DNA from: Treponema sp. UBA4873
GTDB lineage: Bacteria > Spirochaetota > Spirochaetia > Treponematales > Treponemataceae
DNA length: 64,000 bases
Reading direction: 5' to 3'
Assembly: GCA_002399405.1 (NCBI GenBank)
Contig: DHDP01000017.1
Span: forward strand, 62,001 to 126,000
Under the pieces are notes generated by a model that made no database searches, had not been told where the DNA came from, and saw only the letters and a program-made list of their open reading frames with translations. The number at the start of each line of letters is the position of its first letter. Position 1 is the first letter of the stretch. Shown piece by piece: positions 1-8,920 of this stretch. The translations under genes were made by a program, and so were the position numbers.

Positions 1-177
1 GCCTAAAAGCGGAAGGGCATTCGCCGCAGACAGGCAGTCGGCACTCGGAAGCGGATTTGAAATATGCGACGTACCTTCTGCAAGCGACGCAAGCAGAAGA
101 GCACGGATTGTGTGACTTTTTGAGCCGGGTACACGGATTTTCCCCTGCAATACTGTTTTTCGTGATATAGCGTCCAT
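1..177 (-). CDS. aroA: 3-phosphoshikimate 1-carboxyvinyltransferase (EPSP synthase), N-terminal part
   Basis: Minus-strand frame starting with ATG at 177-175 and open to the window edge (59 codons seen). The first residues contain PGSKSHTIRALLLA followed by AEGTS and NPLPSAD, the signature N-terminus of EPSP synthase; Lys20 and Ser21 of the GSKSHT motif bind shikimate-3-phosphate in the family. The enzyme joins shikimate-3-phosphate and PEP in chorismate synthesis. No Shine-Dalgarno sequence precedes the ATG; an extended -10 (TGATAGAAT) ends 7 bp before it, so the message is probably leaderless. It is divergent from purH. The C-terminal part lies outside the window. Shikimate kinase is encoded separately near 28.5 kb. 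Confidence 0.9.
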   Translation of the reverse strand, partial: MDAISRKTVLQGKIRVPGSKSHTIRALLLASLAEGTSHISNPLPSADCLSAANALPLLG

Positions 178-184
178 TCCGCAG

Positions 185-213
185 ATTCTATCACAAGTAA
201 CATGCTTTTGAAA
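185..213 (-). promoter_or_regulatory. Promoter of aroA (leaderless type)
   Basis: On the minus strand an extended -10, TG-A-TAGAAT, occupies 190-185. A weak -35 (TTTCAA, 213-208) lies 17 bp upstream. Only 7 bp separate the -10 from the aroA ATG, so transcription would begin at or next to the start codon. Confidence 0.5.
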
Positions 214-233
214 AGCAAACGCCCGGGTTTTCA

Positions 234-262
234 TTGCAAATACGCGTTTTTTCTGATATGCT
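234..262 (+). promoter_or_regulatory. Promoter of purH (leaderless type)
   Basis: TTGCAA (234-239), a 17-bp spacer and TATGCT with an upstream TG (257-262). The ATG follows after exactly 6 bp, with no Shine-Dalgarno sequence. Confidence 0.6.
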
Positions 263-268
263 TTCCGT

Positions 269-1876
269 ATGAAAAAACGGGCGATTTTGTGTACGGCCGA
301 CACCAAAAACCTTACGGAGCTGGCTCAATATCTCATTTCGGAAGGATGGGAATTGATTTCTGCAGGCCGCACCGGCAAATTTCTGGCTGACAGTGAAATA
401 CCGTATACGGAAGCCTCTGCTCTCATTGAGACGTCTCCTTCTTTTTCCACGTACATGACGATGTATCGCTCCATTCTTACGACAGGCCTGCAGCAGGACA
501 GGAGCGATTATTTCGACGACTACGAGGAAATCAATATGGTCTGCATCAATATCTCTCCGTCCCTTAAAAGCAGTACCGATTTTACAGAGAATGATGATTC
601 TGACAATTATATAGATGTCCGATGTTCTTCGCTTGTGCAGGCCGGATGCAGAAACTACAAAAACGTCCTCGTACTGACGGACCCGGCCGATTATCAGGAA
701 ATAATGATTCAGATGAAAACGCAGAGCGTCTCGGCAGAATTCCGTCTCTATCTTGCAGGCAAGGCGTTCAATATGATTTCCGCCTGCAGCGCTTCCGCTG
801 CAGATTCAATTATGCTCCGGACAGGCAGGGAAACATATCCGAGATACTTCACGGTTCCCTACAAAAAGGCATTCGATCTTGAAAGCGGCGCGGCGGGACA
901 TCAGTCCGCAAGTTTGTATATGCTGCCTGAATTTATCGGAGCGCTCGGCGGTATTAAAAAACTGCAGGGAAAGGAAATTTCGTACAATCTTTATATCAAC
1001 ATAGACGCCGTATGGAAAGGACTCTGCCTCTTTTCGTCGCAGCTGAAAAACGCGGCTGCCGTTCACGGAGCCGACTTTGAAGGAAATCCGACGGTAACGC
1101 AGTTCACGCCGGCGGCGGGTTCCGTTTACGCGTATTCGGTCAAGCACGGCATTCCGGTGAGCGCCGCACTCGGCTCAAACGCTGCAGAGTCGTACCGGAA
1201 GATGTTCAACTGCGGAAAAGCGGCTCTGGACGGGGCTGTGACAGGTTTCAGTGCCGTCGTCAACGAAGACGCGGCACAGGAAATTGTCAAATCGAATCTT
1301 ACCGCGGTCATCGCACCGGGGTTTACATCGGACGCGCGTATTGCTCTCGCCGCAAAAAAGAACATGCGCCTTATTACCATGACAAAGCCGGCTCTTTTTT
1401 CTTATGACTTCCGCTCGCTCGACGGCGGGCTTCTCATCGAAAGCGCGGATGCGACGCTCTTCAAAAACTGGAATTTCGTAACAAAGACAAGGCCTACCCT
1501 GCAGCAGATAGATGAAATGGCGTTCGGACAGCTGATTATTATGGGAGCAAAACAGGACGCCGCAGTCGTCATAAAGGATATGACAACGGCGGGTATGTGC
1601 TGCGCTGCGATGCTTCCTTCGGACGCATGCCTTGCGGCGCTTGACCATTCAGTCAAAAATGTGCAGGCGGGGCTCACAAACAGCACCGATAACGCCGAGG
1701 TTCTGGTATGCGGTTCCGTACTTCCGTTCGTCCCGGAACTGGCGGATATTGCGGACCGCGGTATCCGCGCAATACTGCAGCCGGGCGGTGCTTCAAACGA
1801 CGATGAGTTTATCAAATTCTGCAACGACCGTAATATATCAATGGTTTTCACCGGTATTGAGCATTCCGGCTGCTGA
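269..1876 (+). CDS. purH: PurH-like protein (AICAR transformylase / IMP cyclohydrolase homologue), active-site motifs degenerate
   Basis: 535 residues, the usual PurH length, with recognisable family landmarks along its whole length: an N-terminal MGS-like fold, TDPADY (138-142), KEISYN (235-240), VKH (291-293), LQPGG (503-507) and the C-terminal MVFTG. Normal PurH performs the last two steps of IMP synthesis. Many positions conserved in the family are changed: the STGGT-type phosphate loop reads SAGRT, the TLHPK..GGIL segment is absent, GGP..RAAAKN is RCSSLVQAGCRN, RYGENPHQ is reduced to SGAAGHQ, and the terminal RHFRH is EHSGC. Family membership is clear, but conversion of AICAR to IMP is doubtful; it may be a diverged enzyme or a regulatory homologue. 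mraY follows 61 bp downstream. Confidence 0.75.
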   Translation: MKKRAILCTADTKNLTELAQYLISEGWELISAGRTGKFLADSEIPYTEASALIETSPSFSTYMTMYRSILTTGLQQDRSDYFDDYEEINMVCINISPSLKSSTDFTENDDSDNYIDVRCSSLVQAGCRNYKNVLVLTDPADYQEIMIQMKTQSVSAEFRLYLAGKAFNMISACSASAADSIMLRTGRETYPRYFTVPYKKAFDLESGAAGHQSASLYMLPEFIGALGGIKKLQGKEISYNLYINIDAVWKGLCLFSSQLKNAAAVHGADFEGNPTVTQFTPAAGSVYAYSVKHGIPVSAALGSNAAESYRKMFNCGKAALDGAVTGFSAVVNEDAAQEIVKSNLTAVIAPGFTSDARIALAAKKNMRLITMTKPALFSYDFRSLDGGLLIESADATLFKNWNFVTKTRPTLQQIDEMAFGQLIIMGAKQDAAVVIKDMTTAGMCCAAMLPSDACLAALDHSVKNVQAGLTNSTDNAEVLVCGSVLPFVPELADIADRGIRAILQPGGASNDDEFIKFCNDRNISMVFTGIEHSGC

Positions 1877-1937
1877 GCGGAGGGGGAAATGATGATCGTG
1901 CGTCCTGTACCACCATCATTTTTAGAGGAGTTCATAT

Positions 1938-3008
1938 ATGTTGTATTATCTTGGAGCATACCTTCAGCAATTTTTCGGACCGGCCCGTCTGCTCCAGTCC
2001 TATACTGTTCTTATCACACTTGCACTGTACACAGGTTTTCTACTTTCGGTAAAACTGCTGCCGCTTTTTTACGAACGGCTTCCCCACGACCGCGGACGGG
2101 AATTTACGCTTACGGCGGAAGCGGCAAAAGGCAAGCCTACGGGCGCGGGTGTCGTATTCATCACTATATTTGTCGTCGTTACCGTCCTGTTTACGCCGCT
2201 TTCACTTCTCCAGTACGGCACACTTGCGCTCACATGGATAATGATGCTTACAGGATATCTGGACGACCGCAGCATTACGAGCTGGGGCGAGTACCGCAAA
2301 GGATTTCTTGACCTTGTTTTAAGCGCCGCCGAAACTGTGCTTCTTTTCTACTGCATTTCGACAACGTCTCCCGGAAACAAAGTATATTTCTGGCTGCCGT
2401 TCGTGACTCATCCGGTGGCAGTCAGTTTCACAGTCTATTTAATCGTGGGCATTATTCTTCTCTGGGGTTCCGTCAACACGACGAACTGTACGGACGGTGT
2501 CGACGGTCTTTCAGGCACGCTTGTCCTTATTGCGCTCATCACGATGGGGTCCATCTTCTATTTCGTTCTCGGTCATAAGGATATTTCCGCATACCTGCTC
2601 GTACCGCATCTCGCGTCGGGCGCGAACTGGGCCGTCATGACGTTCGCTCTGGCCGGCGTCCTCATGGGATACCTCTGGCACAACGCGTTTCCGAGCCAGG
2701 TGCTTATGGGCGATGCGGGAAGCCGCGCGCTCGGATTTTTTATCGGTGTGTGCGTTCTGGTGAGCGGCAACCCGTTCCTGATTTTCGCAACGTCGACTAT
2801 AATTTTTATTAACGGCGGCATGGGACTGCTCAAGGTCGCGCTGCTCCGCTTTTTCCGCATCCGTATCTTCGAAAATGTCCGCTTCCCGCTGCACGACGAA
2901 ATGCGTAAAAACCGCGGATGGTCGCCGACGCAGGTTCTTATTAAATTCATGATTATGCAGCTTCTTATTACGGTCGCAATGCTCGGGCTGTTCTTCAAAG
3001 TCAGGTGA
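1938..3008 (+). CDS. mraY: Phospho-N-acetylmuramoyl-pentapeptide-transferase
   Basis: 356-residue polytopic membrane protein of the MraY/WecA superfamily, which moves phospho-MurNAc-pentapeptide onto undecaprenyl phosphate to make lipid I. Visible motifs: GYLDDR with the Asp pair at 109-110, NTTNCTDGVDGLSG (180-193) matching the NAVNLTDGLDGLA motif, and GDAGS (258-262). The cytoplasmic segment at 317-336 (FPLHDEM...GWSPTQVLIKF) lines up with the MraY motif PLHHHFE..GWSE..VV.RF but keeps only one of the three histidines. The start is fixed by GAGGAG at 1925-1930, seven bases before the ATG. Length and the GW segment favour MraY over WecA. A strong terminator follows. Confidence 0.85.
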   Translation: MLYYLGAYLQQFFGPARLLQSYTVLITLALYTGFLLSVKLLPLFYERLPHDRGREFTLTAEAAKGKPTGAGVVFITIFVVVTVLFTPLSLLQYGTLALTWIMMLTGYLDDRSITSWGEYRKGFLDLVLSAAETVLLFYCISTTSPGNKVYFWLPFVTHPVAVSFTVYLIVGIILLWGSVNTTNCTDGVDGLSGTLVLIALITMGSIFYFVLGHKDISAYLLVPHLASGANWAVMTFALAGVLMGYLWHNAFPSQVLMGDAGSRALGFFIGVCVLVSGNPFLIFATSTIIFINGGMGLLKVALLRFFRIRIFENVRFPLHDEMRKNRGWSPTQVLIKFMIMQLLITVAMLGLFFKVR

Positions 3009-3017
3009 CAAAAAAAG

Positions 3018-3058
3018 ACGCCGGGAATGAAGAGCACTTCATTCCCGGCGTTTTTTTT
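3018..3058. terminator. Bidirectional rho-independent terminator
   Basis: A 15-bp GC-rich stem (ACGCCGGGAATGAAG with its complement) around a 4-base loop is flanked by A-runs on the left and eight T on the right. It sits between mraY and the convergent RND gene and can serve both. Confidence 0.9.
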
Positions 3059-3070
3059 ATCCGTTATTTA

Positions 3071-6000
3071 TCAGTTTTCCGCGAGGAACAGTTTGATTCC
3101 TTCCCTCGGGAATTTCTTCTTCAGGTATGTAATCGCAGCCTGTACCATCGGCACATCGTCTTTCCTGATATACGAGAGCATCATAAAGTTCTGTTCCGGC
3201 CATGTCGTCGTACCGAGCTTGTAGCTGTCTCCGCCTCGTCCTGTGACGACAGAAACGATTGTATATTGAATTCCCGGAATAACCTGTTCAAGTATTCCGA
3301 TAATCTCTTCCTCAACGGATTTGTTAGCAATAATTTCCGCCTTCACGCCTTCCGTTTTTACAGGCAGGTCGGCGCTTGCGGCAAGTTCCGCTATCTCCGC
3401 AGGAACGCTTTCGGTATCCGCAACTTTTTCCTTCATGATGAGCGAATACACCACCGGAACAAGGAACAGCGTAACAAACGTACTCGACGTAAGGCCGCCG
3501 ACAACAGTAAGTCCGATAGGTTGTACCATAGAAGCAGAACCTTCCGTGTCGAAGCACATAGGCAGTGTACCGATAATCGTCGTGAGCGTCGTCATAAGAA
3601 CAGGGCGCAGACGGCTTACACCTCCTTCAAGACACGCTTCCTTCATTTTCTTTCCGCGGTTGATGAGCAGTCCCGTGTAGTCGACGAGAAGAATACCGTT
3701 GTTCACGACTATACCGATAAGCATGATGACACCGACCATCGACGTCATCGACATCGCCTGTCCCGTCAGTTTGTACATAAGCACAACACCGATTATCATG
3801 AACGGTATAGTCAGCATGTTGATAAACGGAGCTTTGAACGACTCGTACGTAGCCGCCATAACACCGAATACGAGCAGCAAAGCCATTATTCCGATCATCA
3901 TGTACGCTTTGTACTGCGTCTGCATGGTGCTCCATGCACCTTCATAACTTATCGTAACACCGTCCGGAACAACAAACGTGTTCGAAATTCCCTCTTTGAT
4001 TTCATTCTCAACGCTATTAGCGTTCCTCGTCGATACAATATTTGCAGAAACTTCGACAGTACGCACACGGTTCACACGGCTGATGCTTGTCGGTCCCAGA
4101 CCTTTTTTGAATGAAGCAAAGTTTGCGACGCTCACCAGGCCGTCCGTACCTTCCACATAGATAGATTCCAGATCGCTCATTTTAGCGCGGTCTTCCGGAC
4201 GGTACATAATAACGACATCGTATTCATCTCCGTTTGAACGGAATTCCGTAGAGGTTGCTCCGTTCATCGCATAGTAGATTTCCTCCGCAGCAGTTGTTAC
4301 GTCGACACCGAAAGCATATGCGCGCTGCCGGTCAATAACAACTTCCACTTCGGGAAGGCCCTTCGTCGTATCTACAGTCACTTCTCCTATGTCGCTTATC
4401 TTCTGCATGACGGACTTTATTTTATCCGCCGTATCGATCGCAGCGTCAAGATCGTTCGAGTGGGTGTAAATAATAAGATCGCTGCCGGAAACCTGATGTG
4501 ACCAGTCTTCGTCGAACGAGAACGTGGCATCCGCAAAATCCTTGAAATGCGTGCGCAGCTTTTCCTGCACCTCCGTCGAATCATCAATCTGCTCCGCCGC
4601 ATCAGGAAGAGATATTGAAATCGAGCCTTTATATGTCGCCGACGTACTCCGGTGGTTTCCTCCCGTTCCGACGCTCGTTATGATATTCTTATATCCTTTG
4701 ATTTCATCCCGGACTATCGTTTCAAACTGCGTCAGAACGGCAGTCGTCTCGGAAAGAGTGGTTCCCGTAGGCATTTCCACGTTAAGGGTGACTGTCGTAT
4801 CTCCGCCGCGTCCGCTTCCCATCATGTTTATATGCATCGTCGGTATAAGGGCAAGCGACATGGCAAGGAGACAGCAGCTTACGGCTACTACTGTTTTTCT
4901 ATGATCAAGAGCCGCTGAAAGCCCTTTACGGTAGGCATTCGTAACCCCGTCGATTGCATCCTCAAACACTTTGTACAATTTTTTGAGGAACGGATTCGTT
5001 ACGGGTTTTTCGTCGCGGTTCGGCAGCGGCAGGAATTTACCGGCCAGAACAGGCACAAGGAAGATAGATACGAACAGACTCGACGCAATGGCTATAACGA
5101 TTGTAAAGATGATGCCCTTGAACATCTGTCCCATCATCTCCAGATCTTTTATATAAAAGAGGAACGGGATGAATACGCAGATTGTCGTAAGGTTGCCCGA
5201 AACGACGGACATCATCATTTCCTGTGAGCCGAGAATAGCTGCAATCTTCGGTTTTGCGCCGCGGGCTCGGTAGACGTTCATGTTTTCTATCATAACTATG
5301 GACGCGTCGACGATCATACCGACACCCAGAATAAGGCCCGTCAGAGTCATCATGTTGAGCGTAATTCCCGCAAAATACATACACAAAATCGTTATGATGA
5401 GCGAAAGCGGAATCGAAAGCGAGATTATGAATGTACTTCTGAAATTCTGCAGGAATATGAACAGAATAACAACACAGAGAAGGAGGCCCTGCCAGATGGA
5501 AGAAACGAGCGAGCTTATAGTATCACGGATTGAAGTTGTATCGTCGGAAACAATCTCCATGGTGATTCCCTGCGGGAGCGTCTTCTGTACTTCCGCAATT
5601 TTCTTGTACATGGCGTTCGCCACCGAGACGCTGTTCGACCCCGACTGCTTTGTGACGGAAATATACACGCCCTCTTCACCGTTGATGTATACAACCGAGT
5701 CGGCGTCTTCGTATCCCCATGCGGCTGTGCCGATGTCGCTCAGCTTGACGTCGTATCCGTTTACCGTCGCAATGACGGTCTTATTAATCTGGTCTATGCT
5801 CGAGAATTCACCGGTCGTACGGATTTCGTAATCTTTTTTCCCTTCCGTAACTTTTCCGCCGCTGAGTTCAAGATTCTGTTTTGCAAGCGAGGAATAGACG
5901 GTCGTCATTGTAATGCCGTAGGCGGCAAGTCTGTTTTGCGACAGCTCGACGCGTACGATTTTCGACAATCCGCCGGAGACGCTTGCTTCCGCCACACCTT

Positions 6001-6502
6001 CGGCCTGTTCAAGCAGGTCTTCAATATCGTCTTCCGCAATTTCCCGCAGTTCGTTCGCGGAACGGTTTCCGCGAACCGCAATACGCATGATAGGCATCGA
6101 CGATGCGTCCAGCTTGAAAATCTGAGGTGAATCGGCATCGTCGGGTAAATCACCCTCTACGCGGTCAAGCTTGTCGCGTATATCATTTACGACAGTCTCG
6201 AGATCCGTACCGTAATTAAACTCAAGCGAAATCCTGCTTGACCCCTCTGAAGAAGTCGAGTCCATTTCCTTGAGACCGCTTACGCTTACAAGTCCGCTTT
6301 CCAGAACTTCCGTTACGGATTTTTCAACTGCTTCCGGTCCGGCATTTTCGTACGTCGTTGAAATCATGACGTACGGGTTATCCATATCGGGATACAGACT
6401 CAGCGAAATATTCCTGATTACAAATACACCCATGATGCCGAGCAGAACGAATACGATCAGCGTCAGCACCGGATGTTCAAGTGTTTTCTGTGATACGCTC
6501 AT
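3071..6502 (-). CDS. RND-family efflux permease with a C-terminal cytoplasmic extension
   Basis: 1143 residues with the twelve-TM, two-loop layout of AcrB/MdtB-type inner-membrane pumps. The TM4 motif is GMIVDASIVMIENMN (one Asp where AcrB has two) and the TM10 region is GIVVNNGILLVDY. This relay-residue pattern suggests the broad HAE-like group; the substrate cannot be read from sequence. After the last TM (about residue 1022) there is a roughly 120-residue tail, while family members normally end soon after it. Its last 80 residues (TIVSVVTGRGGDSY...EGIKLFLAE) look like a PII/CutA-like fold, which is inference. The start codon overlaps the adaptor stop (TAATG). It is the last gene of a tolC-adaptor-pump operon. 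Confidence 0.88.
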   Translation of the reverse strand: MSVSQKTLEHPVLTLIVFVLLGIMGVFVIRNISLSLYPDMDNPYVMISTTYENAGPEAVEKSVTEVLESGLVSVSGLKEMDSTSSEGSSRISLEFNYGTDLETVVNDIRDKLDRVEGDLPDDADSPQIFKLDASSMPIMRIAVRGNRSANELREIAEDDIEDLLEQAEGVAEASVSGGLSKIVRVELSQNRLAAYGITMTTVYSSLAKQNLELSGGKVTEGKKDYEIRTTGEFSSIDQINKTVIATVNGYDVKLSDIGTAAWGYEDADSVVYINGEEGVYISVTKQSGSNSVSVANAMYKKIAEVQKTLPQGITMEIVSDDTTSIRDTISSLVSSIWQGLLLCVVILFIFLQNFRSTFIISLSIPLSLIITILCMYFAGITLNMMTLTGLILGVGMIVDASIVMIENMNVYRARGAKPKIAAILGSQEMMMSVVSGNLTTICVFIPFLFYIKDLEMMGQMFKGIIFTIVIAIASSLFVSIFLVPVLAGKFLPLPNRDEKPVTNPFLKKLYKVFEDAIDGVTNAYRKGLSAALDHRKTVVAVSCCLLAMSLALIPTMHINMMGSGRGGDTTVTLNVEMPTGTTLSETTAVLTQFETIVRDEIKGYKNIITSVGTGGNHRSTSATYKGSISISLPDAAEQIDDSTEVQEKLRTHFKDFADATFSFDEDWSHQVSGSDLIIYTHSNDLDAAIDTADKIKSVMQKISDIGEVTVDTTKGLPEVEVVIDRQRAYAFGVDVTTAAEEIYYAMNGATSTEFRSNGDEYDVVIMYRPEDRAKMSDLESIYVEGTDGLVSVANFASFKKGLGPTSISRVNRVRTVEVSANIVSTRNANSVENEIKEGISNTFVVPDGVTISYEGAWSTMQTQYKAYMMIGIMALLLVFGVMAATYESFKAPFINMLTIPFMIIGVVLMYKLTGQAMSMTSMVGVIMLIGIVVNNGILLVDYTGLLINRGKKMKEACLEGGVSRLRPVLMTTLTTIIGTLPMCFDTEGSASMVQPIGLTVVGGLTSSTFVTLFLVPVVYSLIMKEKVADTESVPAEIAELAASADLPVKTEGVKAEIIANKSVEEEIIGILEQVIPGIQYTIVSVVTGRGGDSYKLGTTTWPEQNFMMLSYIRKDDVPMVQAAITYLKKKFPREGIKLFLAEN

Positions 6503-7488
6503 TAGTTACTCCCTGAATTCGTTTCATTCCCGGTTTCTGAAGTTTCATCCGCTGCACTGGCCGCCGTGTTTTCATTGTTTGTAATGTCCTTTATGAGAGA
6601 ACCGTCGGAAAGGGACTGTTCGCCTTCGACAACTATTTTTTCACCAGGATTGATTCCCGATAAAACCTGAACAACGCCGTCGACACTGCTGCCTTCCTGT
6701 ATCTCGCGCTGCTCTACCGTTCCGTCGTCTTTTACCACATACAGATACTGTTTGCCGCTCTTCGTCACGACAACATCCGATGAAACGGTAACATATCCGG
6801 CGTAATCGTATGTATACAATTTTACTTTTCCGAACATGCCCGCATTGATACGGCTGTCGTTTTTGTCGAACGCCAGAATTATTTCCTTTGTCCGCGAAGT
6901 GGAGTCGACGACGGGAGACACATACGTTACCGTAGCGGGGAAAATAACGTCAGGATATGCCACAACGGTGATCTCGGCTTTTAACCCTTTTTTCAGAGCC
7001 GCAGCATACCGCTCCGGAATGTCGGCCGTAATCTGCAGGCTCGCAATATCACCGATTGTAGTGATCGTACTCGACGTAGTTACTGTCGTTCCGATTTTCA
7101 ACGGAGTAGAAATGATGCTTCCGCTGATCGGCGCATAGACGGGGCTGAGCGCATAATTGCTGCCGGGTTCCGACGGATCTACCTTTACAATAACGTCTCC
7201 CTTACGAACGGGAGAACCGAGCGTTACTTCGGTACTCGCAATTTTTCCGCCGATATCAGGATACACCGCGACTGAATTCACCGCTGAAATATCCCCGTTT
7301 GCTTCAACATAATCGTGCAGTACGGCCACTTCCGCCGTCTGCGTTTTGACGGAAAACGTTGTTTTCTCCGTGCTTTGTCCTTTTCGTCCCGATCCGCCAG
7401 ATTTAGAAGCCACACAGGCATACAGTATTACGACGATCATAACAGCAATAGCACAAACAACAACGACAGTTGATTTTTTAAGTTTCAT
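6502..7488 (-). CDS. RND efflux periplasmic adaptor (membrane fusion protein)
   Basis: About 328 residues. An N-terminal hydrophobic segment ends in LYAC, which could be a TM anchor or a weak lipobox. It is followed by a lipoyl/barrel-sandwich half (GKIASTEVTLGSPVRKGDVIVKVDP), a second half (YAPISGSIISTPLKIGTTV), then beta-barrel and membrane-proximal parts ending in INPGEKIVVEGEQSL. There is almost no coiled-coil hairpin between the lipoyl halves, as in short adaptors. The ATG at 7488 is preferred over the in-frame GTG two codons upstream because GGAAGGTG lies just ahead of it. The protein links the pump to the outer-membrane channel. The gap to the tolC-like gene is 31 bp. Confidence 0.88.
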   Translation of the reverse strand: MKLKKSTVVVVCAIAVMIVVILYACVASKSGGSGRKGQSTEKTTFSVKTQTAEVAVLHDYVEANGDISAVNSVAVYPDIGGKIASTEVTLGSPVRKGDVIVKVDPSEPGSNYALSPVYAPISGSIISTPLKIGTTVTTSSTITTIGDIASLQITADIPERYAAALKKGLKAEITVVAYPDVIFPATVTYVSPVVDSTSRTKEIILAFDKNDSRINAGMFGKVKLYTYDYAGYVTVSSDVVVTKSGKQYLYVVKDDGTVEQREIQEGSSVDGVVQVLSGINPGEKIVVEGEQSLSDGSLIKDITNNENTAASAADETSETGNETNSGSN

Positions 7489-7519
7489 ATACACCTTCCA
7501 TATGTAGTCAAATTAATAA

Positions 7520-8791
7520 TTATTTTCCGAGCGTACCGAACGGCACGCCGAGCGTACTTTCAAGATTAAGAACGGCGGAAATCAGAGTATATTTCTCCGA
7601 CTCGAGGTCGACCTTTGCTTCAAGCAGAGAATCCGCAGCGTCCTGCAGACTAAGCAGATCCTTTGAACCGTGATTATAAGCTGCAAGTGTCATATCGTAC
7701 GTTTTCTGGGCAAGGTCGATGTTTGTCTGCAGCGCCTGAAGCTGCGACTGGGCCTGTTTTATCTGATTAAGATAGCTCGCTATATTTACAGCTGCTGTCG
7801 TTTTTTCGTCCGCAAGCGAAAGTTCGGCCTTTTTGACACTGTCCTTTCCTGATGCCACGGACTGAGCCCCTGTGGACCAGGGAAGATATCCGTCGAGCGG
7901 GATTGAAACCGCAAGCGTAACGGAACCAGCCGCCGAAAGCGTATCAGAAAGATCCGTTTTTATTTTTCCGTATATCCATTCGGCGCTCACGGACGGAGCG
8001 TACGCGCTGAACCGTTCCGCCAGAAGCGAGTTTTTGGCTATTTCGACCTCTTTTTCCGCGGCCAGAATGGCGGGGACGGAAGAACTGTTTTCCGCAAGGG
8101 AAATATCCTTAAGTGCCAGCACGTCATCAAGCGTACCGGACAGTGAAATATCCGTATTCTGATCAATGCCCAGCACCTGCTTAAACGATGCCAGACTGTT
8201 ATTATAACTCACCAGCGCAGATTCAAGTGTCGGCTTGAGTTTTTCATACGTCACCTGACTTGTGAGCATGTCGAGTTCCGATACCTGACCGCTTTTGTAT
8301 TTTACAACGTTCTGTTCGTACTGCTTTTTTGCCGTATCAAGATTGCGCTGCTGCAGTACAATATATACTTTTTCGTACAGCAAATCGTAAAACGCCGTAC
8401 GGACACTCAATTCAACAGACCGTACAGCTTCATCATACGTAATCTTTCCGTTCTCATAATTCAACAGGGCGGCACGCATCGTTGAATAAAGAGCAGGCGT
8501 CAGAGAAAGACTGATTGTGCCTTCGATGTACCCTTCATATTCATACGTTGTCTTCTCATTCGGGCGTGTGTACCCTGCAGTTCCCGTCAAAGTCGGACTT
8601 ATACTGTTCCATGAAAAGTCCTTTGTGCGTTTGAGTGCATCAAATGTGACCTTACTTTCCTGCAGACTGATGTTGTTCTCCAACGCATATTTTACCGCAT
8701 CGTCGATTGTAAGGACTTTCTCTTCTGCTCCGACCGCTGCTGTTGCAAGCAGAACAAGCAGGATTCCTATACCTGTTTTCCTAAACTTCAT
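7520..8791 (-). CDS. TolC-family outer-membrane efflux protein
   Basis: 423 residues starting MKFRKTGIGILLVLLATAAVGAEE, a clear signal peptide, followed by LTIDDAVKYALENN and the long amphipathic helices of OEP repeats (repeat-like segments near 190-260 and 340-410). Family members form the outer-membrane exit duct for RND pumps. The open frame extends 88 codons further upstream, but that stretch lacks codon bias and would precede the signal peptide. AAGGAG eleven bases before the 8791 ATG decides the start. It is the first gene of the efflux operon. Confidence 0.88.
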   Translation of the reverse strand: MKFRKTGIGILLVLLATAAVGAEEKVLTIDDAVKYALENNISLQESKVTFDALKRTKDFSWNSISPTLTGTAGYTRPNEKTTYEYEGYIEGTISLSLTPALYSTMRAALLNYENGKITYDEAVRSVELSVRTAFYDLLYEKVYIVLQQRNLDTAKKQYEQNVVKYKSGQVSELDMLTSQVTYEKLKPTLESALVSYNNSLASFKQVLGIDQNTDISLSGTLDDVLALKDISLAENSSSVPAILAAEKEVEIAKNSLLAERFSAYAPSVSAEWIYGKIKTDLSDTLSAAGSVTLAVSIPLDGYLPWSTGAQSVASGKDSVKKAELSLADEKTTAAVNIASYLNQIKQAQSQLQALQTNIDLAQKTYDMTLAAYNHGSKDLLSLQDAADSLLEAKVDLESEKYTLISAVLNLESTLGVPFGTLGK

Positions 8792-8885
8792 TGCCCTTAT
8801 ACTCCTTATCTTGAGGATATCGATAAAACCGCACTTATGCAAAAAAAAGGTGTTATTTTCAAATAACTTATTGTTATTACAGTTG

Positions 8886-8914
8886 TTGCAAAATGATTGG
8901 AATACCGTTAATAT
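8886..8914 (+). promoter_or_regulatory. Promoter of yhbY (leaderless type)
   Basis: TTGCAA (8886-8891), a 17-bp spacer, TAATAT (8909-8914), then 6 bp to the ATG. The -35 and both spacings are identical to those of the purH promoter. Confidence 0.65.
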
Positions 8915-8920
8915 TTTGAC

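Noticed and set aside
3005..4114. 369-codon plus-strand open frame opposite the RND gene
   Set aside because: Lies on the opposite strand of a clear RND permease, is Arg/His-rich, and has no Shine-Dalgarno sequence or known motif; a shadow of codon bias.
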